Below are positions 1 through 10,709 of a stretch of DNA of 64,000 nucleotides, piece by piece. The translations under genes were made by a program, and so were the position numbers. The notes under the pieces are model-generated. The model saw only the letters and a list, made by a program, of their open reading frames with translations. It was not told the DNA's origin and ran no database searches. Origin of the DNA: Ficedula albicollis. Taxonomy: Eukaryota; Chordata; Aves; Passeriformes; Muscicapidae. Numbering within the stretch: position 1 is the stretch's first letter; every line of letters begins with the position of its first letter. The stretch is from the NCBI RefSeq assembly GCF_000247815.1, contig NC_021672.1, positions 70,728,303 through 70,792,302 on the forward strand, read 5' to 3'.

Positions 1-663
1 TAAAAGATGTCTCTGAGGGAGGAAGTTGTTATGTTACAGATGGTATTGGTGCATTTAAAATATTAATCAACATGTAGGCATGTTAACTCTGTATGAGAGT
101 TTTGTGGTGAGCCTTATGTTGTCACTTGTTCTTTTTTTAACTTCAAGAAGTGTTTAGTCTTTATGACAGTTCTGTAGCTGCTCTGCCTTTGGCTCACTGT
201 TCAGTTTCAATTCAGGTCAGACCATGTTAGTTTTTTCAATAATCTTGCCATCCAGGTTTCCTGAGGGTTTTCTCTAGCCTTACAGTTTAATTTTTTAGAG
301 TGTAGTTAGCCATTTTATTCTGATCTACAGTTTAGTTCTTCATGCACTGTCTGTTTAACCAATTTATAAAATGCATGCCTATAATCAGTTTTTAGAAGTT
401 AAAAACCTGACTTTTAAAAAAACCTTGTTTTTTATATCAGATATAAATCTTACATGCAAAAAAATCCTGTTACACCTTGTTGAAAAAATCTAAATTTTGA
501 TTCAGGATTTGGTTTTTTTTGTTTTGTGGTAAATTGACTTAGCTGAGTTATCACTACATTTTTAGATGTTAGAAAATAAGTCTTTCTCATTTCCCCTGAA
601 TGTACCCAATGTGTCCCAAGATTTTAGCTTCTCCAGTGGCACAAGCACTTCTTTACAACTTTT

Positions 664-1042
664 TTGGGGGGCTGACCTTGGCCAGCTGGCAGATGGTCAC
701 TAAGCCATTCTCTTGGCCCTTTTCCTCAACAGGACCAGGAGCAGAAAATAAATCAAAAAGTCTCTGAGATAAAGACAGAGATGTCACTTACCAACTACTG
801 CCACAGGCATAACAGGCTCACCTTGGAAAATTAACGTAGGTTTTTTCCCCAGTTAAAAACAGTAGGCTGATAAAACAAAAACAATCTTAAAAATCACATT
901 CCTGTCCCCCCATCTTCCCAGGCTTGGCTTCACTCCTTCCTTCCTGGCTCTCCTACCTGCCTGGCAGGGGTGCAACTGCTCACCTCTTGTGACAGAGGCC
1001 ACCCTGCAGCCCCCACTGCCAAGCCCTTGCCATGCTCTCACA
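664..1042 (-). mobile_element. Internally deleted ERV LTR (solo fragment)
   Basis: The stretch has the layout of an avian ERV-L-type LTR written in one orientation: a ggctgaccttggccagctggc block, then gagataaagacagagatgtcac, then an A/T-rich part, then a CT-rich part with cccaggcttggcttcactcc, and the tail gccaccctgcagcccccactgcc. The middle of the usual LTR is missing. There is no retroviral coding sequence. The family name and strand are from memory and uncertain. Confidence 0.6.
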
Positions 1043-1590
1043 GGGCACCTGCACGTACCTGGGAGTGACTGGCAGTGGCTTTGCAGCGTGCAGGTTCATT
1101 TCAGAATATTTATGTAATGCCTCATTACAGATTTCAGCAGTCTCCCATTACTTCCCCGTCAAGCATTCATGTTATCATGAGCTCTTCCAGAGCTTGTGAA
1201 CTAAACATACAGCAAGCAATCTGACTTTTTAAGCTTTCACCACTAATTTAGATTCCCCATTGGTTCAGCTTCCTTATTGCAATCTTTTAAAATGGTTTGT
1301 GTAAGTATCTGGCAAATTTTATACCTTTCCTCATTTTAGGCTGTGAAGGATCTTTATTTGGTCACTCAGCCTTCATTTGTTTATATGGTTATCTTTGGCT
1401 TTTCAAGTCTGGCATTCAGCTGGATCTGGAAATCCTGATGATCAGGATCTGCTGTCCTGATAATTTTTTTTTCCCCTTCTGTTTTGTTTTCAGGCTTTAA
1501 AGGCATTTCCTGAGAGCTTTTTACTTCCCTTAGACTGAGTCTCAATTTTTTTCTTTGGGATGTGTCAGGACATTCCTTTCTGTTTATCTT

Positions 1591-3035
1591 CTATTAAGTA
1601 TGCTTATACATGAGTTTCTATATGCATGTGTTTATATATAAAAACATACATTTATTTTGAATACTTAAAATCTCTTTAACATGTCTGTTGAATATACACA
1701 GCTGATTTACCACTGTCTGGCTAGCTCATTTTGGATTTTCCCCTCTGTAGTTTCACTGTTGAAATTGGTTTTTTTTTTATCACAAGTTTTGTTCTTTCTC
1801 GCATGCCTGAATTCCCTTTGGATTCAGAGTGTTTGATTTGTTCAGGTGATCTCTCACACCTGTGTTGTTGATATTCCTGTGCCATCAGCACTCAGGTACA
1901 AAAACACTGTTGCAATCACACCCTGCCTTCTGTACCTGTCTGCACCTGCTGAAATAGTTACAGCTCTGGGTCCAGCTCAGTGAATCTCTTCAGAGAGCCT
2001 CCCTCACTTTCAGTACTGAGATCATACTCCCAGGAACTTGGCTTGTTCCTGGCCAGAATTTAAGTTTTAGTGCCAGGGATTCTTATGGTGTAAATGCTTG
2101 GTCTTCTAAGCCTTCTGTGTTAAAGTATTAATTAATTAATTCTTCTTCTTTCCCCCTTTCTGAATTTATTATTCCTGTTTGGGAAAGAGGCTTGTGGTTC
2201 AAGAAACTAGAGCATTTCTGTAAAGAATTTGCTCAATAGAGAGAGTGTATTTGTCAGGATTTGACACTTCTGTGTAGTTTCAGGCCCTTCAGTTCTCCAC
2301 CTCCAGGGTCTTATCCTCTATTAAGTATGCTTATACATGAGTTTCTATATGCATGTGTTTATATATAAAAACATACATTTATTTTGAATACTTGAAATCT
2401 CTTTAACATGTCTGTTGAAAACACACAGCTGATTTACCACTGTCTGGCTAGCTCATTTTGGATTTTCCCCTCTGTAGTTTCACTGTTGAAATTGGTTTTT
2501 TTTTTATCACAAGTTTTGTTCTTTCTCGCATGCCTGAATTCCCTTTGGATTCAGAGTGTTTGATTTGTTCAGGTGATCTCTCACACCTGTGTTGTTGATA
2601 TTCCTGTGCCATCAGCACTCAGGTACAAAAACACTGTTGCAATCACACCCTGCCTTCTGTACCTGTCTGCACCTGCTGAAATAGTTACAGCTCTGGGTCC
2701 AGCTCAGTGAATCTCTTCAGAGAGCCTCCCTCACTTTCAGTACTGAGATCATACTCCCAGGAACTTGGCTTGTTCCTGGCCAGAATTTAAGTTTTAGTGC
2801 CAGGGATTCTTATGGTGTAAATGCTTGGTCTTCTAAGCCTTCTGTGTTAAAGTATTAATTAATTAATTCTTCTTCTTTCCCCCTTTCTGAATTTATTATT
2901 CCTGTTTGGGAAAGAGGCTTGTGGTTCAAGAAACTAGAGCATTTCTGTAAAGAATTTGCTCAATAGAGAGAGTGTATTTGTCAGGATTTGACACTTCTGT
3001 GTAGTTTCAGGCCCTTCAGTTCTCCACCTCCAGGG
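1591..3035. repeat. Internal 727-bp tandem duplication, present only in copy 1
   Basis: The block 1591-2308 (starting ctattaagtatgc) recurs at 2318-3035, with period 727 and a few substitutions (aatatacacag against aaaacacacag, cttaaaatc against cttgaaatc). The matching place in copy 2, from 6468, has a single unit that agrees with the first of the two. Confidence 0.93.
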
Positions 3036-3310
3036 ACCTTCCTCAAGAGATGAGATGGGATTTGAAAGTCTTCCTTTCTTAACCATTTCTTGAGAAGTTA
3101 AAACTTGTTCTTTCACAGCTGTTCTAAGGGGCATGGGTTTTTTTATCATTTCAAATACTGCAGAGAAAATCAGTGATGGATTTCCATTGCCATTTTAAGA
3201 GGATTTAGTACATCTTGCTGGAATTTCAAGTTCATAGTGAGAATATTGGACTCATACCTCCAGTGCAAGAATTGATTCATCTCTCTCAGCTTGCAGGTGA
3301 TTTATTCTAG

Positions 3311-3665
3311 AATCATAGAGTGGTTTAGGTTGGAAGGGACTTTAAAGGTGATGTAGTTCCAAGCCACGGCAGGGACACCTTCCACTACACCAGCTTGCTC
3401 TAAGCCCCATCCAGCCTGGCCTTGGACACTGTCAGGGATGGGCTATCTGCAGCTGCTCTGGGCAACCTGTGCCAGGGCCTCACCACCCTCACAGGGAACA
3501 ATTTCCTCCTAATATCTGAGCTAAATCTGCCCTCTTCCCTTTTAAAACCATCACCACTTGTCTCCTCACTACATGCCCTTGTAAATATTCCCTCTCTGGT
3601 TTTCATGTAGCCCTTTTAGGTACTGGGATATACTGCAAGGTCTCCCTGGAGCCTGATTTTCTTCA
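3311..3665 (-). mobile_element. CR1 LINE 3' fragment
   Basis: The sequence aatcatagagtggtttaggt, then ttggaagggac, then cagggacaccttccacta, cttggacactgtcagggatg and caccaccctcacagggaa is the reverse complement of a CR1 3' end. The octamer-type tail (attctatg in sense) lies at the left. It is about 355 bp, 5'-truncated as is typical. The short open frames on both strands have no function. Confidence 0.93.
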
Positions 3666-5537
3666 GCATAATGGCCAAAGTTGTGCTAAGAAAATATTCA
3701 CAATTATTCATTGTTCAGGATTGCTACTTATCAATTCAAAGTGTTTTCCTCCACTGTGTACTAAGAAATATCTTTACTAGGATTGCTGAGTTGCCAACCT
3801 GTCTTTGAAGGGGATGATACCAAATGTATGTATTCCAAAAAGGGAAACTGCTGATTTTATTCTGCCTTTTGCTGCTTTGATATTGTTTTATCTTCCAGGG
3901 CCTCACAGTCAAAAGTCAGTGCCATAATAATCTTTTGCATATAATTTATGCTTGATTACTGCTGTATGTAAATCTGTCTGATGTTAGACATAAACACTTC
4001 TACCGCTCAGTGTTGTGTCAACAAGTGTAGAATCCCAGTCTCGTCTGTGGAGAGAGCATCCATATTGAAACTAGTGCTTCTGAAGTGCTTGAAAGTCACA
4101 TGTGTAGCTGCCAAGACTTCTGAGTCTCTTATCTGATCTGTGTTACTCAACAAGAAATGGTCAGTGCCTCATGAAAGAGACTGGTGGGTATTTTGACATT
4201 TGATACTTACTTTATCTGTGTGAGTGTATGTGGGCTATCATTCAAAGCAGAAGAGACATTTACTCTGTAAGTAGGTGATGTGTATGTAGCTATTAGCTTC
4301 CCTTTGATCTTGGTTTGGGATGTTAAAATTCTGAAATTTGGCTTTGAGGACTGTATTGTACCTGATACCACTTTCTGAATAATCTGTATCTTATTTGCAT
4401 AGTTGTATTCTATCCAGCTGTATCCTACCTTGCTATCCCCTTTTTTGCACTTTGAAAAGAACGAGTGGAATAACTGGGACCATCTGGCAAATGTGTGGCT
4501 GGACTGGCAGGTTCAAAGGGTGGGAAGCAGCACTAATTCTTATTTGCCTACTGATGTTTTTCATGGGCCATGCATTTCAGAGCACATCCAGAGCACCGTG
4601 CCCAGTCTCCAGCTCTGCAGGCCAGGGCAGTGCTGATGTTCTGGCATGAGTGTGGTAGGTAATCAGATGGTATGGGGACTGGGAACTGGTTTGGCTTAGT
4701 CTGATAACAGTAAAATTCAGGGCATCTTTGTGTGTGGTTCCCTCCTGCCTAATGGGGAGGTGTGAAGAAAATGCTGCATTTTTTTCATTTTTTTCTGTAA
4801 GTTTAATGTAAACTATGAACAGAGTTTTTCTGTTTCAAAGCAACTGAACTAATGGTCATGACTATAATTTATTTTAAAAGATGTCTCTGAGGGAGGAAGT
4901 TGTTATGTTACAGATGGTATTGGTGCATTTAAAATATTAATCAACATGTAGGCATGTTAACTCTGTATGAGAGTTTTGTGGTGAGCCTTATGTTGTCACT
5001 TGTTCTTTTTTTAACTTCAAGAAGTGTTTAGTCTTTATGACAGTTCTGTAGCTGCTCTGCCTTTGGCTCACTGTTCAGTTTCAATTCAGGTCAGACCATG
5101 TTAGTTTTTTCAATAATCTTGCCATCCAGGTTTCCTGAGGGTTTTCTCTAGCCTTACAGTTTAATTTTTTAGAGTGTAGTTAGCCATTTTATTCTGATCT
5201 ACAGTTTAGTTCTTCATGCACTGTCTGTTTAACCAATTTATAAAATGCATGCCTATAATCAGTTTTTAGAAGTTAAAAACCTGACTTTTAAAAAAACCTT
5301 GTTTTTTATATCAGATATAAATCTTACATGCAAAAAAATCCTGTTACACCTTGTTGAAAAAATCTAAATTTTGATTCAGGATTTGGTTTTTTTTGTTTTG
5401 TGGTAAATTGACTTAGCTGAGTTATCACTACATTTTTAGATGTTAGAAAATAAGTCTTTCTCATTTCCCCTGAATGTACCCAATGTGTCCCAAGATTTTA
5501 GCTTCTCCAGTGGCACAAGCACTTCTTTACAACTTTT

Positions 5538-5916
5538 TTGGGGGGCTGACCTTGGCCAGCTGGCAGATGGTCACTAAGCCATTCTCTTGGCCCTTTTCCT
5601 CAACAGGACCAGGAGCAGAAAATAAATCAAAAAGTCTCTGAGATAAAGACAGAGATGTCACTTACCAACTACTGCCACAGGCATAACAGGCTCACCTTGG
5701 AAAATTAACGTAGGTTTTTTCCCCAGTTAAAAACAGTAGGCTGATAAAACAAAAACAATCTTAAAAATCACATTCCTGTCCCCCCATCTTCCCAGGCTTG
5801 GCTTCACTCCTTCCTTCCTGGCTCTCCTACCTGCCTGGCAGGGGTGCAACTGCTCACCTCTTGTGACAGAGGCCACCCTGCAGCCCCCACTGCCAAGCCC
5901 TTGCCATGCTCTCACA
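5538..5916 (-). mobile_element. Internally deleted ERV LTR, second copy
   Basis: This is the same deleted LTR carried along in copy 2 of the large duplication, so it is not an independent insertion. Confidence 0.6.
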
Positions 5917-7460
5917 GGGCACCTGCACGTACCTGGGAGTGACTGGCAGTGGCTTTGCAGCGTGCAGGTTCATTTCAGAATATTTATGTAATGCCTCATT
6001 ACAGATTTCAGCAGTCTCCCATTACTTCCCCGTCAAGCATTCATGTTATCATGAGCTCTTCCAGAGCTTGTGAACTAAACATACAGCAAGCAATCTGACT
6101 TTTTAAGCTTTCACCACTAATTTAGATTCCCCATTGGTTCAGCTTCCTTATTGCAATCTTTTAAAATGGTTTGTGTAAGTATCTGGCAAATTTTATACCT
6201 TTCCTCATTTTAGGCTGTGAAGGATCTTTATTTGGTCACTCAGCCTTCATTTGTTTATATGGTTATCTTTGGCTTTTCAAGTCTGGCATTCAGCTGGATC
6301 TGGAAATCCTGATGTTGATCAGGATCTGCTGTCCTGATAATTTTTTTTTCCCCTTCTGTTTTGTTTTCAGGCTTTAAAGGCATTTCCTGAGAGCTTTTTA
6401 CTTCCCTTAGACTGAGTCTCAATTTTTTTCTTTGGGATGTGTCAGGACATTCCTTTCTTCTTATCTTCTATTAAGTATGCTTATACATGAGTTTCTATAT
6501 GCATGTGTTTATATATAAAAACATACATTTATTTTGAATACTTAAAATCTCTTTAACATGTCTGTTGAATATACACAGCTGATTTACCACTGTCTGGCTA
6601 GCTCATTTTGGATTTTCCCCTCTGTAGTTTCACTGTTGAAATTGGTTTTTTTTTTATCACAAGTTTTGTTCTTTCTCGCATGCCTGAATTCCCTTTGGAT
6701 TCAGAGTGTTTGATTTGTTCAGGTGATCTCTCACACCTGTGTTGTTGATATTCCTGTGCCATCAGCACTCAGGTACAAAAACACTGTTGCAATCACACCC
6801 TGCCTTCTGTACCTGTCTGCACCTGCTGAAATAGTTACAGCTCTGGGTCCAGCTCAGTGAATCTCTTCAGAGAGCCTCCCTCACTTTCAGTACTGAGATC
6901 ATACTCCCAGGAACTTGGCTTGTTCCTGGCCAGAATTTAAGTTTTAGTGCCAGGGATTCTTATGGTGTAAATGCTTGGTCTTCTAAGCCTTCTGTGTTAA
7001 AGTATTAATTAATTAATTCTTCTTCTTTCCCCCTTTCTGAATTTATTATTCCTGTTTGGGAAAGAGGCTTGTGGTTCAAGAAACTAGAGCATTTCTGTAA
7101 AGAATTTGCTCAATAGAGAGAGTGTATTTGTCAGGATTTGACACTTCTGTGTAGTTTCAGGCCCTTCAGTTCTCCACCTCCAGGGACCTTCCTCAAGAGA
7201 TGAGATGGGATTTGAAAGTCTTCCTTTCTTAACCATTTCTTGAGAAGTTAAAACTTGTTCTTTCACAGCTGTTCTAAGGGGCATGGGTTTTTTTATCATT
7301 TCAAATACTGCAGAGAAAATCAGTGATGGATTTCCATTGCCATTTTAAGAGGATTTAGTACATCTTGCTGGAATTTCAAGTTCATAGTGAGAATATTGGA
7401 CTCATACCTCCAGTGCAAGAATTGATTCATCTCTCTCAGCTTGCAGGTGATTTATTCTAG

Positions 7461-7815
7461 AATCATAGAGTGGTTTAGGTTGGAAGGGACTTTAAAGGTG
7501 ATGTAGTTCCAAGCCACGGCAGGGACACCTTCCACTACACCAGCTTGCTCTAAGCCCCATCCAGCCTGGCCTTGGACACTGTCAGGGATGGGCTATCTGC
7601 AGCTGCTCTGGGCAACCTGTGCCAGGGCCTCACCACCCTCACAGGGAACAATTTCCTCCTAATATCTGAGCTAAATCTGCCCTCTTCCCTTTTAAAACCA
7701 TCACCACTTGTCTCCTCACTACATGCCCTTGTAAATATTCCCTCTCTGGTTTTCATGTAGCCCTTTTAGGTACTGGGATATACTGCAAGGTCTCCCTGGA
7801 GCCTGATTTTCTTCA
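7461..7815 (-). mobile_element. CR1 LINE 3' fragment, second copy
   Basis: This is a copy of the CR1 fragment at 3311, duplicated with its flanks at offset 4150. It is not a second insertion. Confidence 0.93.
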
Positions 7816-8937
7816 GCATAATGGCCAAAGTTGTGCTAAGAAAATATTCACAATTATTCATTGTTCAGGATTGCTACTTATCAATTCAAAGTGTTTTCCT
7901 CCACTGTGTACTAAGAAATATCTTTACTAGGATTGCTGAGTTGCCAACCTGTCTTTGAAGGGGATGATACCAAATGTATGTATTCCAAAAAGGGAAACTG
8001 CTGATTTTATTCTGCCTTTTGCTGCTTTGATATTGTTTTATCTTCCAGGGCCTCACAGTCAAAAGTCAGTGCCATAATAATCTTTTGCATATAATTTATG
8101 CTTGATTACTGCTGTATGTAAATCTGTCTGATGTTAGACATAAACACTTCTACCGCTCAGTGTTGTGTCAACAAGTGTAGAATCCCAGTCTCGTCTGTGG
8201 AGAGAGCATCCATATTGAAACTAGTGCTTCTGAAGTGCTTGAAAGTCACATGTGTAGCTGCCAAGACTTCTGAGTCTCTTATCTGATCTGTGTTACTCAA
8301 CAAGAAATGGTCAGTGCCACATGAAAGAGACTGGTGGGTATTTTGACATTTGATACTTACTTTATCTGTGTGAGTGTATGTGGGCTATCATTCAAAGCAG
8401 AAGAGACATTTACTCTGTAAGTAGGTGATGTGTATGTAGCTATTAGCTTCCCTTTGATCTTGGTTTGGGATGTTAAAATTCTGAAATTTGGCTTTGAGGA
8501 CTGTATTGTACCTGATACCACTTTCTGAATAATCTGTATCTTATTTGCATAGTTGTATTCTATCCAGCTGTATCCTACCTTGCTATCCCCTTTTTTGCAC
8601 TTTGAAAAGAACGAGTGGAATAACTGGGACCATCTGGCAAATGTGTGGCTGGACTGGCAGGTTCAAAGGGTGGGAAGCAGCACTAATTCTTATTTGCCTA
8701 CTGATGTTTTTCATGGGCCATGCATTTCAGAGCACATCCAGAGCACCGTGCCCAGTCTCCAGCTCTGCAGGCCAGGGCAGTGCTGATGTTCTGGCATGAG
8801 TGTGGTAGGTAATCAGATGGTATGGGGACTGGGAACTGGTTTGGCTTAGTCTGATAACAGTAAAATTCAGGGCATCTTTGTGTGTGGTTCCCTCCTGCCT
8901 AATGGGGAGGTGTGAAGAAAATGCAGCTGGACTTCTC

Positions 8938-9195
8938 AGGGATGTGCAGTGGAAGAGACGTGGCAGTGATGACAAGTTGTAACATGAGAAGTTTCTTGTT
9001 ACCAAGCATTTCATTTTCATCATTAGGCTAATTAAACCCTCCAAGGTTTATCAGGATCTCAGATCCTGGAGATGTTCAGGGCTTGATTGTGGAAGCTGCT
9101 GAGTAAACTGACTCCACTGCCCTTGCTTTCAGCAGGACAGCGTGTTAGAATAATTCCAGTTGTTCCAGCCTATATTGTTCTATGGTTTCTTATAT
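8938..9195 (+). mobile_element. CR1 LINE 3' fragment, degraded
   Basis: The order gatgtgcagtggaagagac, then gatgacaagttgtaacatga, then cctggagatgttcagggctt, then ccagcctatattgttctatg follows a CR1 3' end in sense orientation with internal deletions and a worn octamer tail. It begins within 15 bases of the right edge of the large duplication. There is no such sequence after copy 1. Confidence 0.65.
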
Positions 9196-9440
9196 CCATA
9201 TTTCCTAAATATGTGTATGTCCTTTCTAGATAGAATCTGCTGAATTCTGACTTGCATACCCACAGTGTGCTTGGACTTAAGGACCACTTTTCTCAGAAGA
9301 AACTAGTGGTATACAATATTTTTCTTCAACTCTGTGTTGAAGTTGAATTCATCGTTACGTTCACAGTATTTCACGTACGTGTTTTACAGATGACACTTAA
9401 GTTTGTTAGAATTTTTCTCTTTTGGCCTTTTTTTATGGCT

Positions 9441-9504
9441 TTATAAAACTATATATAAAGAAAAAAACCTATATATAAAGAAAAAAAACTATATATAAAG
9501 AAAA
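9441..9504. repeat. 20-bp tandem repeat, three copies
   Basis: The block atatataaagaaaaaaa recurs at 9451, 9471 and 9491 with a period of 20. It is AT-rich. Confidence 0.9.
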
Positions 9505-9701
9505 TGTAGAAGGTTCAAGCCTATGCCTGACTGGTGGAAATGTGAAGCTGCCCAGTGTTTGGTTATTTATACTGACTACTCAGGTTAGACTGGTGGACAC
9601 ATTTACTTCACTGTGGATAGGTATCTTGAAGGATATTTTGGAGATATTTGTTGCAGGCACTTTCCCACGTGCATGTCTTTTCTGTGCTGTTTACACTCTG
9701 C

Positions 9702-9814
9702 ATTTGCTGTGAAGAAATGAGTGTTTAAATGTTTAGTCCCTTGGAGATGTGGCTCAAGGATTTGCTGTGAAGAAATGAGTGTTTAAATGTTCAGTCCCTT
9801 GGAGATGTGGCTCA
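9702..9814. repeat. 58-bp direct tandem duplication
   Basis: The unit starting atttgctgtgaagaaatgag occurs at 9702 and 9760 with essentially one difference (gtttagtccc against gttcagtccc). Confidence 0.93.
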
Positions 9815-10384
9815 GTCAAATAAATATTTCTTACAAGTATGCCTGGTTATCTGCTATTCGGTTTCCCCACTGGAGAATATCTCATTTTTAATGACAATAC
9901 TTTTGGTAATGAATTACCACAATTCTGAGGATAATAAGTGAAAATTGGGTTAAATGTGATGATGTTCCTGTTAAATTTTACCATGATAGTGCTGTTGCAT
10001 CCCTGTGGTGGGTTGGCCCTGGCACCCATACAGCTGCTTCCTCATTCCCTGCTGCAGAGGGATGGGGAGCAAAAAGGGAGAACAGGGCTGAGAATACTCC
10101 AGAGGTGAAATAAAGACAGGGAAATCACTACCCAGTTGCTGTCATGGGTAAAGCAAACTCGATTTGGGTAATTCAGCTTAATTTATTGCAGATTAACATA
10201 AATATTTAATTACTGGGTAAAAAAAAAAGACCAACATTAAAACACTTGGGGGAATCCATCCCTCCTTTCTCAGCCTCAGCTTCACTCCAGACACCTCTCT
10301 TGCCTGCCTTGTAGGCACCACAGGGTGCGCTGGGTCCCTTCAGTGAGGCGAGATGTGATTCAGGGGGTTGGAGTCGAGGTGTAT

Positions 10385-10522
10385 CAGTTTTTCTGCTACT
10401 ATCTGGTTTTGTTTTCTTTGGCTGTTGTGTGGGTCCTCCAGGGGCCATTATCCCCAGTTTTTCTGCTACTATCTGGTTTTGTTTTCCTTGGCTGTTGTGT
10501 GGGTCCTCCATGGGCCGTTATC
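10385..10522. repeat. 70-bp tandem duplication inside the LTR
   Basis: The unit starting cagtttttctgctactatct occurs at 10385 and 10455 with a few substitutions. Confidence 0.92.
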
Positions 10523-10585
10523 CTTTTGGCAGTGATGCTCCAGGGCAGAGCATCTTCCCTTCTCTGTCTCTTCTTCCTCTTCTTT

Positions 10586-10709
10586 CCCTGACCTTGTTCT
10601 CTCATGCCCTCTGTTGGTGCCTCCTCTCCTGGTGTTCTTCTGTGCCCCTGACCTTGTTCTCTCATGCCCTCTGTTGGTCCCTCCTCTCCTGGTGTTCTTC
10701 TGTGCCCCT
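10586..10709. repeat. 60-bp tandem duplication inside the LTR
   Basis: The unit starting ccctgaccttgttctctcat occurs at 10586 and 10646 with one difference (ggtgcctcc against ggtccctcc). Confidence 0.93.

Larger units (their letters stand above)
1..4774. repeat. Large tandem duplication, copy 1 (left end cut by window)
   Basis: Sequence from base 1 recurs from 4875 with an offset of 4874 at the start. After a 3-base insertion in copy 2 near 6314 and an extra internal 727-bp duplication in copy 1, the offset becomes 4150. The copies agree to within a handful of differences: gatgatc against gatgttgatc, tgtttatc against tcttatc, cctcatg against ccacatg. Both share the same deleted LTR and CR1 fragment. 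Homology stops at 4774, after aatgc. The left end may lie upstream of the window. Confidence 0.95.
4875..8924. repeat. Large tandem duplication, copy 2
   Basis: This is the second copy of the unit at 1-4774, without the internal 727-bp duplication. It starts at or before 4875: the 100 bases at 4775-4874 have no partner inside the window and could be the beginning of the unit. It ends at 8924, where copy 1 continues tgcatttttttc and copy 2 continues agctggacttctc into a CR1-like stretch. Near-identity means either a very young duplication or two haplotypes placed in tandem by the assembler. Confidence 0.95.
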
